Positions 1 through 11,873 of a stretch of DNA of 64,000 nt are shown here, piece after piece. How positions within the stretch are numbered: position 1 is the first letter of the stretch; every line of letters begins with the position of its first letter. The notes under the pieces are model-generated. The model ran no database searches and was not told the DNA's origin. It saw only the letters and a list, made by a program, of their open reading frames with translations. The DNA comes from Anthopleura xanthogrammica. Its lineage: Eukaryota > Cnidaria > Anthozoa > Actiniaria > Actiniidae. Location of the stretch: positions 5,461,259-5,525,258 of the forward strand of contig OZ025218.1 of assembly GCA_964019055.1 (NCBI GenBank), written 5' to 3'. The position numbers and the translations under genes are program-made.

Positions 1-759
1 CATTAAATCATTAAATTGAGAATAGTTCTTCTCTTTACCAGTAACCATTGAGACGACTGAAGATTAGGTTGGAAAATGACAAAATAAAAATAAAAATAAC
101 TTAATTGTCCCCGAGTGGTGAGAAATGGAAAAAAACATTCCCTTGGCCTATATATAGACCACATGTACTAATTCCAAACCCGGGGGTCAAAACAAAAGAA
201 TTCCCTTCTCTTGAGGATTGAAATCTTTATTGAAGTAAATATTTGTTATTTGCTTTTACCCCCAGGTTAGGATTTAGTGCAAGGGGTCTGTGTGCTTTAA
301 TCACACGCCAGCCATGTTTATTCCCTTGAGAGCAAAAAACCTTTATTTGAAGCGTTGTGAAACGCCTCAAAGCGAGGGTAAGGGGCCAAGGAAATCAAAA
401 CCTAATATGACTCCCACGTGATAAAAACGAATAGGTCTCGAAGTTTCTGCTAACTAGCAGGATAGAACCATGGAGATAGATCGAACGAAAAAAGAAATTT
501 GAAACAAGCGCGCGAGGTCTTAATATAGAACCACTACTCGAGAAAGCCACTCCTGTGTGTGTGTGGGACGGGGGGGGGGGTAGGTTGGGAGGCAGAGAAG
601 AAGGGATTGAAGGAAAGGCGAAGAGTCGTAGAACAGCACTGACACAAGCGAAAGAAATAAAGAAAAACACTGTCCACACGTTTTACAAACGAGACTAGAA
701 GCTCTCTCCTTTTCGCGTCACTACTTGAGTTTGTTTTTAATTTATCGCGAGCATCGATA

Positions 760-960
760 AATAGACCTCTTTACTTTCGACATAATGTTTCCCCACTTCA
801 GTTCTCGTGTCATTCTCTTGAGAATAAGATTCTTTGTTTGAGTTGTATCCATATTCATGTGCCTTCTCAGGCGCAACCGTTAAACAAAGAAATGATACTG
901 TAAAGAATGACACGTGGTCTGAAATGGGAAAACATTAAGTCCAAGGTAAAGACGTCTATT
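760..960. mobile_element. Foldback MITE, family 1, copy 1
   Basis: Both ends read AATAGAC...TTTAC...TAATGTTT in inverted orientation, with a second inverted motif (TTCAG...GTGTCATTCT) inside each arm. Related copies occur at 43478-43682 and 50590-50790, so this is a dispersed non-autonomous element. It has no coding capacity. The central part of the 43478 copy is in the opposite orientation relative to this one. Confidence 0.7.
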
Positions 961-1043
961 GTGTCCAGCATTTGGCCTAGGAGCGAAGGATATAATGTTT
1001 AAAGTCTTATTTGACTACCTTACGGAGAACGTTCTTTTTTTAC

Positions 1044-1300
1044 GGTAATACGAGCAACAAAAACGTGTAACTTGTCGCGCAACATTCTTGCGTTGAAAGT
1101 TGCAAAGTGAATGTTGCTCGTATTACCACCCCGTGCAACAACAAAATATTTGCGCAGCTTTGTTGCAGAAGTAGAAGCTCTTTCTACTCTCTCCAACTTA
1201 GAAAATTAGTTGCGCGCCGGGTAGGTAATACATTCGCTCTGCAGCTTTAAATACAACAGTGTTGCGCGACAAGTTGCATGATTTTGTAGTTCGTATTTCC
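1044..1300. mobile_element. Foldback MITE rich in GTTGC motifs
   Basis: The left end GGTAATACGAGCAAC and the segment AACTTGTCGCGCAACA recur as imperfect reverse complements at the right end. An extra inverted copy of the GTAATACGAGCAACA motif sits inside, at about 1113-1128. No open frame of note. Confidence 0.6.
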
Positions 1301-1309
1301 GCTCCTTTG

Positions 1310-1440
1310 CCTCTAGGGGCTCAAGGTTCGCTTCCTGGTGTCAGCATTACACTTGAATAGAGTTTGATCGGTCTATCTCTCGGTTTTACCCCCTCCTCGA
1401 AACCTATAACGCGCTAAATTCCACCTGACTTTGATCAGCC
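1310..1440 (+). mobile_element. SINE-like sequence with tRNA B-box
   Basis: GGTTCGCTTCC matches a Pol III B-box, followed by a body also seen, diverged, at 5700-5850, 30450-30680, 41640-41825 (-) and 45495-45690 (-): a GTTCTCTC-like block, a CTCCCTCC-like block, then a tail with CTGACTT...GATCAGCC. The tail runs directly into a 10-bp tandem repeat. Family assignment is by eye from the shared blocks. Confidence 0.45.
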
Positions 1441-1535
1441 TACATCAGCCTACATCAGCCTACATCAGCCTACATCAGCCTACATCAGCCTACATCAGCC
1501 TACATCAGCCTACATCAGCCTACATCAGCCTACAT
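1437..1535. repeat. Tandem TACATCAGCC repeat
   Basis: Nine perfect copies of the 10-mer TACATCAGCC plus a partial copy. It begins where the SINE-like tail reads GATCAGCC, which suggests slippage from the SINE 3' end. Confidence 0.95.
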
Positions 1536-1581
1536 TTTTTAGACTGGACAGGCTTGTTTCCAACAGTGATCTATTTGAGGG

Positions 1582-1698
1582 TATAGACCCCTTGCAGCAC
1601 TTCGGAATGCAGTTCTTAGGAGATTGAAATTCTTTTTTTTTTTTTTTTTTTTGTCCTCCAAATTGAGTTGCTTTGACGTCACGTGCAAGAGTTCTATA
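1582..1698. mobile_element. MITE, family 2, copy 1
   Basis: The ends resemble TATAGACCCCTTGCA in inverted orientation, with inner segments related to CAATTTGGAGGACAAAA. A T18 homopolymer interrupts the right half. Other copies lie at 10131-10440 and 34597-34734. Confidence 0.5.
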
Positions 1699-4094
1699 TT
1701 CAAAGCAAAAAGCTGCATGGGTTTTTGAGGTCCCTCGTGAAAAGCACCTAAGGGTGATGAGGTCTCCTCGTTAAATAAAGTTTTCATCCGCATTCATTCA
1801 TTCATTCATTCATTCATTCTTAGAGAAAAGTGGACACGCGCGATTCGGAAGATATGGACGAGTGCAGTGCAATTACCAGCTGACCACACCTGCTCACTTG
1901 GACTCCAATACTACGTATTCCCAACTCCTCATATTCCTTAGGAAACATTCTTTCGAATTCCAAACAAAATACGACTGAATTCCCCAAACAAACTTACATC
2001 TTATACTTGTAGTCTTGGCGTTCACTCGGGCTCCAGAAATGACGCAAAAAAATTCAAAGGTTTAAACGCACAAGACTTATTCACTCAAATAATACACTGG
2101 ATGGTTACCAGAAAGCTAACTATTCCGCGACGTTGCGATTTTTCTTGTTACTCACGTCATGTCATCGTTGAAATCAGCCAACTTTTTAAATAACAACTGT
2201 GCTATGTAGCTCGTAACGTTTACTCGGGTTCCAATTCCAAAGACATCTTGGAAAAATATTAGTTCAACAGGTGTAGTTGTCTTCGATAGATTCCAGCCTC
2301 TGACCCATTTCTATTTGAGAATGCACTTCTCTTAAAGCAGTCGAGTCCAATAATAAAATAGAATTCATCATTTCAATCTTGAACTATCACAGTCTGAAAC
2401 GTTCAATTCAGTTCCAAATTCAAAATCACTCTTTTCTTTAAAACATTTTCAGCGCGTGAAACTGGTTTTGACACCCCTGTACGTTTGCTTTTAAATCCTT
2501 GGGTACGCTTAACTTGTTCCAAGATTATTTTGACACCAACTTGTGAAAATATGTCCAAACTTTCTTACGCTCAGCTTGTTTCAATAACCTCACTAGAATC
2601 TTCCAGCCGTAAGAGAACCATTAATTTTTCATCGCATGCTCAACCATGCACTAAAGCTGTTTTTCTTCCAATTCCTGGTGAAACGACGTCGAAAGATCAA
2701 GTTTATTAAAGATCAATATCATTTATTTCGGTTAAAATATCTTTGTCATTTCGCAGCGAAATTGCGAAGCCGAAAAATCCAGGAAGCGAGAGGAGATTCC
2801 AGCAAGTATTGAAGCTCAAGGTTACTGGTATATTGCCTGTGTGTACCAGTTCACGTTAGTATCAGACCCGCTTCTAGATATTCAACGTTTAAAAGCCAAG
2901 GATCATTCGAAAAGGTAACTAATGTATGCTGAATTGTTACTGAGATATTCCTTAAGTCAGTTGTAAATAGATTGGAGCATAACTACTCTTTAATTCAAGT
3001 CTTATCAGAGGCTATACAACGATGATCCAGTCTATTCTAGTACATACTTGCTTGCATATGCTAGACGTTGTTATCAATTGTTGTGTTAAGGAATCGAATC
3101 ACGTTCAGTTTTCAGTTACACTTCGTCTTTTTATTCCTTTGCCTTCCCAGTTATCTCATTCTTAGTCGAGTCTGTGAGGATCCTATGACCACGTTCAAGC
3201 GGTAACTTTTTTAATTCTCTGTTCTTGAGAACCTTTTCGTAAATGTACAATTGACGCGCAGTTTGCATGTCTCCAAATTTTCACCCGAAATTTTATTCGC
3301 TGATTAATTAAGAGAATCAGGCACCTCTTTAACGAATTGGAACAACTTTTGCGAATCTTTAACTCAAGATATACGAGTCATAAGATCCTAGGTTGCAAAC
3401 AGAGCAGCCTAGAGCTTGATTTAGTCACGTTATTTTACTCAATCATTTAATTCTAAATCCACTTTGATGTTAATGATCGCAGGATTCCCCGATCAATTCA
3501 TCCAATTTGAGAAATTCTTTCATTTTCTCAATCAATTTACAGTTTTTTTCTGGGTATATAATCTACATTGAAGGCTTTATACAATATCTTAATGAATATA
3601 ATTAAAGCGGAATATAATGCTTTAATCTTTGAGGAAACATTTGGTTCATCGTCGGAGAACAGCGGAAATTCTAGACGAGTTTTATTCTGAATAGTTATGC
3701 GATTATTTTAATATTTTGAATGTGAAGTAATTTTCTAAAAATCCTGGTATAAAGATTTTGAATCCACTACTGCAGCAAGTAAAAATCCCTTTAAAGAAGG
3801 TACTTTGGTGAAACAAACAGATATCACGCATCACCATAGCAGGTACCAGTAAGAAAATTGCTGACCCAAATGAGTCTGACGACAAACATGACACGCGAGT
3901 CGTATACACTGATCACCTCCGATGATTCCCGGGAAAGCAGGTGAAAACAACGAGCACCAGTCCCCGGGAGTCCAATTCGCTCCCATGCAAACCTTCAACT
4001 TTTCTGTTTTTGTTCATCGCAGTTATTTTTTATTTTTATTTTATTTTTATGTTTTTTTAAGTTGTTTAACTTGAACGCGGTGTGAATCGGATAG

Positions 4095-4530
4095 TTTCGT
4101 GAACCCATTTAAGTGTCTGAGGGAAACCCTTTCGATTTCGGTTGGGAACCCCTTTTGATGTCTTTAAATCCATTTTGTTGTCGGTGGAACCCATTTAAGT
4201 TTTGGTGGGAAACCATTTTTGTGTCGACAGGAAACACTGATTTCAATGTTGGCAGGAACCCATTTTAGTGTCGACAGGAAAACCATTTTAATGTTGGGAG
4301 GAAACCAATATAGTGTCAGTTGGAAGCAATTTAAATGTCGACAGGAAACCATTTTAGTGCGACAACCAGAAACCATTTTAGCTCATTTTAATGTTGGGAG
4401 GAAACCAATTTAGTGTCAGCTGGAAGCAATTTTAATGTCGGCAGGAAACCATTTTAGTGTCGACAGGAAAACCATCTAAATGTCAGCAGGAAACCAAATT
4501 AGTGTCAACAGGAACCCATTTTGCTGTCAG
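4095..4530. repeat. Degenerate tandem repeat, about 25-30 bp
   Basis: Roughly fifteen diverged units built on AGGAAACCATTTTAGTGTCG. Units alternate between variants (GTCGACAGG, GTTGGGAGG, GTCAGTTGG). Open frames on both strands here simply read through the repeat. Confidence 0.8.
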
Positions 4531-5699
4531 TGGCTGAAACTCTCCTTCATAATAGGATACCAAACTCCCCCCAATACAAATCTAATTGAACAAAAACTAC
4601 TTCAATTTTTTTTTGTTTCCAAATGTTCAATGGTTTATATTATGTAGAGAACAATCAATAGCTGTGTCAGCAGGTTGTTTACACACTTCATCAATAAACC
4701 TCCTGGGTATTTAGCTTTGTGGAAATCCTTGTTTAATAGAAAGAATTTAACAGGTGCTTTATTATTCCCTGACACTTTTGATCGTTGGCCTTCAAAGCAA
4801 AGCTTCTTCATCAAGAAGTTCTCTCCCCACCTTATCATTCCTGCAGATTAATTACTCTAAATGGTATGAGAGAATGATGACAGCGTACTAAAAAAACTGG
4901 TCCCAGACGACAAAACCTTGGATTTAAGTCTGTATCCTAATCAAGAAAAATGAAAATGTTTTTCGAGATTCAAATTGGAAAAGAAGAATGAGGAACGTCC
5001 TTGAAGGTGTTGTTGCTTAATATATTTTTAACACGTAATTTTAGCGACAAGTTTTGTCGCGTTCCAATACTTGTGTGGATAACAGAGTTTCGGTTTATCA
5101 GTTCTGTTTGATATTCTATATTTTCTTGGTTCTTTGTGGAGGTTCATGTTACCGACTGAATGAAAAACAATCAAAGTTCTTCACATATCATTTTGTTTAT
5201 CTTACCCTCAAAAGATATTTTTAAATAGGTTTTTAATCACACTTTGGAATTCAATAAATATCTCTGGAAAAATCAATCGACGAATTTTCGAATTTTCGAC
5301 GATATTTTTTAGTATTTTCAAGAAGGAATGATTGTAAGAAGATTATTTTTTTAAATTGGATCCGTCCATTCTTGGTATCAGTTTTCAGTATTTGGCTTTG
5401 ATTTGCTAGACGTTCTGGGGTCTCTATCGTTTCTTGTACATGTGATAAAGTAGTCCCAAGCATTTCAGTAAGGGCTGGGTGCATGTGTGTAATGCTAGAG
5501 ATGGTGACAGTCGCTACGCAAAAAAGATGTGTGATCTCATATTTTCAACGACAAGAACCAGTTACTGCTTGAAATCTAAAACTTTACAAGGCAGAATACG
5601 TCTCTTGTTCTAGTAATAGTATCGCCATTCTACGTGACTTGTGTTGGGAAGCACGGATCAGTTGTGTGCGCTGCATTTCACTGCTATGGTATAGTGAGT

Positions 5700-5850
5700 T
5701 CAGTCATATGTGAGTAGAGTTGTTTGTTGGTTCATAGTCTATTTACTATGGTTGGTTCTCTCCTGTGCTTCGAGGTTTTTTTTTTCGGGTTCTCCAGTTT
5801 TCCTCCCTCCGCAAAAATCAACTTCTAAACTCTAATTTGATAATGGATCG
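5700..5850 (+). mobile_element. SINE-like body, 5'-truncated
   Basis: Contains GAGTAGAGTTGTTTGTTGG, GGTTCTCTCC, CCTCCCTCCGCAAAAATC and AACTTCTAAACTC. These blocks appear in the same order at 45495-45690 on the minus strand, where a tRNA-like head is present. No head is visible in this copy. Confidence 0.45.
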
Positions 5851-6515
5851 AGAGCCACAAGTTTGTTAGCCACTGGCTATTAATATAAGTGCTACCCTCG
5901 TAAAAACAAGGACAACTTCAATTTGTTTCTTCTAGTCGCTTTGTCTTGAGGGTGAACTGAAATGATCAACAGTACCTATAGTGGAAACTCGACGAAACCT
6001 TGCCCAGAGATCAGACAGGGTCGGAGAGAAGGGAACAGCTTAGGGAAGGATGAAATACTGACTTCTTCGGCTAGAAAACCAGCGGGAATCTCTAACGAAC
6101 GCGAAAGGTTTAGTGAATTCTGCGTGAGGGCATCAGAAGATCATCATGTGGGTCGAAAGTCACCCAGCGAGTTTGAAATTATTTTAAAATTTTACACCCA
6201 TTTTTATAACTACGTGACCCAGACAACTAGCTATAATTTGAGTCTTCTGGGTTTTTGGCTTCCGTCAATCAGATTTTCAATGGTCTGAGCTAGTAAACTT
6301 TAGATCGACCACAGCCAACATCCAGACGTCTTGGACTGTGTTGGTCAAATGGGTGGATTCGTCAAATGTTGACAATGTTTTCTTTATATTTCAGGGTCAC
6401 TTATAATTTTAATGCTCTCGAGAGCGCCATGTCGAGGGTAATGATGACATACCTGGCATCAAGTCGAGGCTGTTGACTTTAGTGTCTCCAAACCGAGGCT
6501 ATTTATGACACCGTT

Positions 6516-9132
6516 ATGAGTGAGAGCGTCAAAGTCATAGCACGCTGCAGACCATTTAATGAAAGTGAATGCCAAATGAAAACTGAAACTGTGGTCAACA
6601 TGGATTCTTCGAAGCGTCAGTGCTCGATCAAAAGACCTGCAGATTCAACCAATACGAGAAAGGTTTTCACATTTGATGGTGTGTTCGATTCTTCCTGCGG
6701 GACGGACACAATCTACCAGGGCATCGTACAGCCGATAGTCCAGGGTGTCCTCGAGGGATATAACGGGACAGTATTCGCATATGGGCAGACATCATGCGGC
6801 AAAACCTTCACAATGGAAGGCGTCAAAGAACCCGAAACCCAAACCGGTATCATCCCTCGGTGCTTCAACCACATCCTTAACAGTATCCATAGCAACAGTA
6901 ACCATGACAACAGGGAGTATCTATTACACGTGTCTTTTCTTGAGATATATAATGAAGATATACGAGACTTACTGGTGAAGAATAGTCGGTGTAAACTGGA
7001 AATTAAGGAGCATCCAGATAAAGGGATGTATGTTAAGGGTTTATCGAGTATCACTGTGGATTGCTATGAAGACATGGACGAGATTCTAGCCATCGGATCA
7101 GCGAATCGTTCGGTAGGAGCAACTTGTATGAATACAGATTCATCGAGGTCGCATTCCATATTTATTATTGACCTGGAAATGAGTATACACCACGGGGAAG
7201 GAAAGGAATTCTTCCGAAGTGGGAAACTGAACTTAGTTGACTTGGCTGGCAGCGAACGACAAGGAAAATCGCTTGCGACGGGAGAACGATTTCGAGAAGC
7301 GACAAGAATCAACCTGTCGTTGTCAGCTCTTGGCAATGTTATATCTGCTTTAGTTGATGGTAAAATCAAGCATATTCCTTACAGAGACTCTAAGCTTACT
7401 AGGTTGTTGCAGGATTCCCTTGGGGGAAATTCTAGAACGTTAATGATCGCTTGTATCAGCCCTGGTGCGAATAACTATGAAGAAACATTAACTACACTGA
7501 GATATGCTAAGCGAGCAAAGAATATCAAAAACAGACCAAGAATTAATGAGGATCCGAAGGATTCTTTGATCAAGAAATATCAAGAAGAAATTCAACAATT
7601 GAAGAGAATTATTGCAAAGGAGATTGCTATTCCACCACACCTTGTTTTGGAGGTTGAAGGTACTTGATCTTTTGAATGATTCAGTTTTAACATATTTTTA
7701 ACATAGGGTGAGTGTGGCGTGGGGGTGGAGGGAGGGAGGGAGGAGGGTGGGGGAGAGAGGGGGGAACAAGTAGTTAGGATGGTCAAAAGATCGACAAAAA
7801 TCGATTTTTTCTTTTTCTTTTTCCCCTTCATTCATTTACTCAATCAATCATTTATTCATTTCATTTTTCCATTCATCCATCCATCCATTCATTAATTCAT
7901 TAGTTCATTCATTCATTCATTCGTTCGTTCATTCATTCATTCATTCATTCATTCATTCATTCATTCATTCATTCATTCATTCATTCATTCATTCATTCAT
8001 TCATTCATTCATTCATTCATTCATCTATTCATTCATTCATTGGTTCATTCATTCATGCATGCATCTATCCATATATCCATCTACCCATTCTTTCATCTTT
8101 CATTCATTCATTCATTCTCTTCTTCTTTCCTATCCATAAAGTATGGCAGATCAATCTATCCATTGACATCTTATACATCTCATTTGCATGGACCTAAAAA
8201 AAAGGTAAGAAAATATATTTTCTAAGAGAGCTTTTATGCTTACAGAAATGAAGAAAAAAAAGATGCAGAAAACCTCTTCCACAGAACAAGAAAGTTTAAC
8301 AACAGTAACAACAACAACAACAACATACGAAGTCCAAGAAATCCAAACAGAAGTGTTAAAGAAGAAACTTCTCCATGCAGAAGGATTAAAAACCTTATCA
8401 GATTTAAAAACCGAACTTTCTGTAGAAAAACGTTTTGAAGTCGCGACTTGCCAAACTGTGGTGGAAGAGAACCACTTGTTGATGACGTCACGTCACCTTG
8501 GTGACGGCGCATGCGCTCTTGCTATACGTAGCGATGAATTTGGGATCCCTGTGGATGAAGATCATGTGCCAATAATGTCAACTTCTACAGATGATTTGCA
8601 TAGTTTGGCGAGCTTGAGCTCTGATGTGTCTCCCTCTTTATCAGACAGTGATGTTTTTGAATTCCCAGAGGATTGGGATACTCAAGATCTAGATGGTCTG
8701 ATGGCGAGGGAGTTTGCTGATGGGCGATCGAGAAGCGTTTCGCCGTACGTTGGAGAGCAAAATAGGAAAGACACCAACAAACAGAAGAGAAAAATGCCAG
8801 TTTATCTGGATGAGGAGGTTAGTTTTAGTCATTGTATTTTTGACTCAAAGCTCAAAGATTATTTCAGCTGGTTTACAAACATAATAAGCTTCCAGCTAGA
8901 TAGTTATCAAGCAAAAACACACACATACAAAAAACTAATTCGTCTGGAAATCTACTGAACAGGATTGAATGCTAAATTCTGCATAGTAGTTTTCCAGAGT
9001 TTTTCAACATTCATTTTTCAATTCTTTTCTCATCTTGTTCTGCAGGGTCCAGTGTCAGGAGGATTGTGTAATCTCTGTTTTGGTATGTCATTCTTTGGAG
9101 AGAGTGTCGCCATTAAGCAAAAGGTCTTATAA
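6516..9132 (+). CDS. KIF17: Kinesin-2 motor protein, KIF17/OSM-3-like
   Basis: Homodimeric kinesin-2 motors of this family move cargo along axonemal and dendritic microtubules. Exons: 6516-7659, 8246-8817, 9046-9132, giving 600 residues in frame; a 5' UTR exon probably starts at 6395. The whole motor (about residues 1-350) is in exon 1: P-loop GQTSCGKT, switch I NTDSSRSHS, switch II DLAGSERQ, then the kinesin-2 neck signature KNIKNRPRINEDPKD. Exon 2 encodes a Lys/Thr-rich start and an acidic, Ser-rich stretch I do not recognise. Exon 3 is tiny; a GT at 9083 offers an alternative donor, so more exons may follow. KIF17 relatives are much longer with a coiled-coil stalk, so this is either a short-tailed form or an incomplete model. 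A 1.14-kb uninterrupted motor exon is unlike the roughly 100-nt exons of the neighbours. Motor assignment is firm; the C-terminus is uncertain. Confidence 0.85.
7822..8125. repeat. CATT tetranucleotide microsatellite
   Basis: About 300 bp of near-perfect (CATT)n with scattered variants, inside kinesin intron 1. Confidence 0.95.
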
Positions 9133-9184
9133 GACTGAGACAAAGTTAATTAACTACAGATGCTTTTAGTTTGGCATATTGAGG

Positions 9185-9611
9185 AAGTGGCGCATGCGCA
9201 GCACATTACAAGATTGCGCACAGCATGAATCTCCACATAAGGCCCAAAGTGGCGCGTGCGCAGTACATTACAAGATTGCGCACAGCATGAATCTCCACAT
9301 AAGGCCTGAAGTGGCGCATGCGCAGTACATTACAGGATTGCGCACAGGGTGGTTCTCCACATAAGGCCTGAAGTGGCGTTGCGCAGTACATTACGAGATT
9401 GCGCACAGGATGGTTCTCTACATAAGGCCTGAAGTGGTGCATGCGCAGCACATTACAAGATTGCGCACAGTATGAATCTCCACATAAGGCCTGAAGTGGC
9501 ACTGCGCAGTACATTACAAGATTGCGCACAGTATGAGCCTCAATATAAGGCCTGAAGTGGCGCGTGCGCAGCACATTACAAGATTGCGTCTTGCAGTAAC
9601 CTCCACATAAT
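9185..9611. repeat. 62-bp minisatellite with NRF1-like palindromes
   Basis: Nearly seven tandem copies of a 62-bp unit containing GCGCATGCGCAGTACATTAC and ATAAGGCCTGAAGTG. It begins about 50 bp after the predicted kinesin stop codon. Several units carry GCGCATGCGCA, which matches the NRF1 consensus core; others are mutated (GCGTTGCGCA, GCACTGCGCA). Long frames on either strand are read-through of the repeat. Confidence 0.92.
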
Positions 9612-10028
9612 TCCTCATTTACACTTGAAGCACAAGTTTTACTAATGTGTCCGTTGTTCACTAGCAGCAATAGATCTGATTTGCATGGGCGTAATGTTTT
9701 CCATTAAGACTGTAAGCATTTCTCTTTGGAATAAAACTCTTGTTCAAGGCGCCTATGGTCTCTTACCTAGCACCTCTTGGAGAAGAGCTCCTGCTCTTGT
9801 TTTACAAGCTTGGAAGATGAGAATTAATGTTAAATTAGATGATTATTTAACATTGTGCTGCAATAATTTAATGGCATATGCTCATGCGGTGCAAGTTGCT
9901 CCAATGTTTTACTTGGACTTTTGAGCCAAGTGCGCAAGTCAACACAAACACTGAAAGTACTTTTCCTGTACATATGTTATAAATAGAAATGAAAAATGCA
10001 TGATACACATTTCATTTGTAAGGAACGA

Positions 10029-10034
10029 AATAAA
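10029..10034 (+). promoter_or_regulatory. Candidate poly(A) signal AATAAA
   Basis: First clear AATAAA hexamer downstream of the kinesin exons. It would imply a 3' UTR spanning the 62-bp minisatellite. Assignment to the kinesin transcript is inferred from position only. Confidence 0.35.
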
Positions 10035-10130
10035 TTTTTAGTATTAACTCGGTGTATTCAGTCAAAACACAAAACAAAACAAAACTTACTCCTTACGACT
10101 TGGTTCTTTTAGTTCAGCGTCCATAAATCA

Positions 10131-10440
10131 AATAGACCCCTTGCACAACTTCGGAATACAGCTCAATTTGGAGGACAAAAATGTAGGTTTCCAATTCTCA
10201 GGAGATTGAAATTCTTTTGTTTTGTTATCCTAATATCCCACTACCAAGATATGCTTCGCTTGTCACACACAAAGGTTTCAATGTGAGGCTCCGAACTAAA
10301 TGCTCAGTGATTTGTAACAAGAGAAAAGAATAAATTTGATTTAGCACGGAGCCTCGTACTGAAACCTTTGTGTGTGACAAGTGAAGCATATCTTGAAAGT
10401 CGGCTATCGAGTTACTTTGACATCACGCGCAATCCCCCCA
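10131..10440. mobile_element. MITE, family 2, copy 2, interrupted
   Basis: The left part ATAGACCCCTTGCACAACTTC and CAATTTGGAGGACAAAA match the copies at 1582 and 34597. The right part resumes after position 10395 with GAGTTACTTTGACATCACG, like the right side of copy 1. A second foldback element is inserted between. Confidence 0.55.
10246..10394. mobile_element. Foldback MITE nested inside another MITE
   Basis: The left terminus AAGATATGCTTCGCTTGTCA is matched in inverted orientation by the right terminus, and the arms continue for about 35 bp with only a few differences. Length is 149 bp. It splits the family 2 element at 10131-10440, so it is the younger of the two. No clear target duplication. 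Confidence 0.75.
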
Positions 10441-11063
10441 CCCCACTCCCATGACCTTTTTGTTGTTCAGAAAGTTAATGTAAAAAATTTTAGGAATTAA
10501 CCCATTTTCTCAAACTCAACCCTCCATGCACTCTTCTCACAAATAACTTGATCGGTCCCTACTAGCTACCGGTAGTCGTGTACTGCCACTCTCTACTTTT
10601 CTGTGTTTTTTGCTGCGATGTTTAAAAATATAATAAATTTTGTCTAAAACTTTACCTTCACAACTCATGTATGTATGAATGGCCGACGTCAACGCTGACG
10701 CCTGCTCTTTTTCTGATTGGCTCCAACTTTACACTCTACATCGTGATTGGTTATTACTGGGTTACCTGTGGTAAACCAGTCATAAAATACCTTCGTTTTT
10801 TTTTTTTCTGATTCCTTCGCGACAAAATGGCAAAGTTGCGCAATACTACCCAGAGGGTCATTGCGGCCTTACCCTAGAGTCCTTAGCGGGCATCTACTAC
10901 AGGGTTCCTGTCTATAGTCCGATCAATTAGCATGTGCCAACTGTCAAACAATGTCACTACGTTGCTAAGTGATTAAGAGAGGGCGGAGCTAGTTTATCAC
11001 GTGACATAATTTAATGTCTACGCATGCTCTATTTCGTTGACTGCTGTAATTAAAGAGTGAGCC

Positions 11064-11864
11064 CAATCTCGTTCCCAGAGCCCTTATCTCTTACTGCGCA
11101 TGCTCGACGAAATAAATAGGCTCTGGAAAACTCCAATATATCCTGCCTCCTGATTGGCCCTCAAAATAACAAAGGAACACACCGGAAGTATAAATTTTAC
11201 AAGCAAATAAACTTGATAGTATGAAAAAATATCATCAGAAAACACGTATTTGTCGTATTTGGTTATTCAATTTTATTTAATTTTGTAGTAAAGTAGTTGA
11301 TACAATTCAGTTTAATGCAATTTTTAACGCACAACGAATCCCTGTGATCCCTTTCTCTCTTACTTGGTCTAACATTAGTGAATTCAAGGGGGAGACGACA
11401 AGGACAGTACATAATTCTTCTAGTATTAGCGTAAGCTATTTAGAAGCGAACTAAGGACTAAGGATATTACATTGGTAGACTCGGAAAATGTAATCAGACA
11501 CACGATCGCGAGTGGAAAGCACTGATACACTTACAATTTGCCGTATCCCCGTCGTATCCAGTTGGCAACACAACTAAAGTATCATTTTTAGCCTACCTAT
11601 AATAATAATGGCTTTTGTATTGTCTCTATTTGAGTTTAACTTATCATCAAAGCCCACTTAATTGAGAGCAACGGCATGATCCATGATAGCACCCTCAACA
11701 GTCGGCCATTTTGTTTTTGTCAGTTGGTCTTGTTAACTTCCGGTTTTCATAATGCGCATGTCCGAGACAACCAGATTCTGGCTCTTCCGGTTTGGAGTTT
11801 TCCAGAGCCTATTTATTTCGTCGAGCATGCGCAGTAAGAAATAAGGGCTCTGGGAACGAGATTG
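11064..11864. mobile_element. Mutator-like foldback element with 9-bp target duplication
   Basis: Terminal inverted repeats of about 73 bp begin CAATCTCGTTCCCAGAGCCC and differ at about one position. The direct repeat GAGTGAGCC flanks both ends (11055-11063 and 11865-11873), a 9-bp duplication as expected for Mutator-type transposition. The 801-bp element has no transposase frame, so it is non-autonomous. Each arm contains TGCGCATGCTCG. Confidence 0.85.
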
Positions 11865-11873
11865 GAGTGAGCC

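Larger units (their letters stand above)
1..6394. other. Upstream region without a recognised gene
   Basis: I see no exon chain or known protein family here. Open frames at 2485-2709 and 5962-6288 (both +) have no domain I recognise. The 5962-6288 frame encodes a hydrophilic 108-residue stretch just upstream of the kinesin and could be a small gene or exon, but nothing confirms it. Several foldback elements, a SINE-like piece and a degenerate tandem repeat, listed separately, occupy much of the left part. A long run of pyrimidines ending in CAG at 6394 looks like the acceptor for the kinesin 5' UTR exon. Confidence 0.55.

Noticed and set aside
5962..6288. 108-residue frame upstream of the kinesin
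   Set aside because: Hydrophilic and plausible, but without a family match, splice continuity or a clear promoter; kept only as a note.
9206..9670. 154-residue repetitive minus-strand frame
   Set aside because: Read-through of the 62-bp minisatellite, with Cys-rich repeats from the unit; no start or splice support.
9685..9924. Frame with Trp and Cys residues after the minisatellite
   Set aside because: No splice acceptor links it in frame to the kinesin and no domain is visible.
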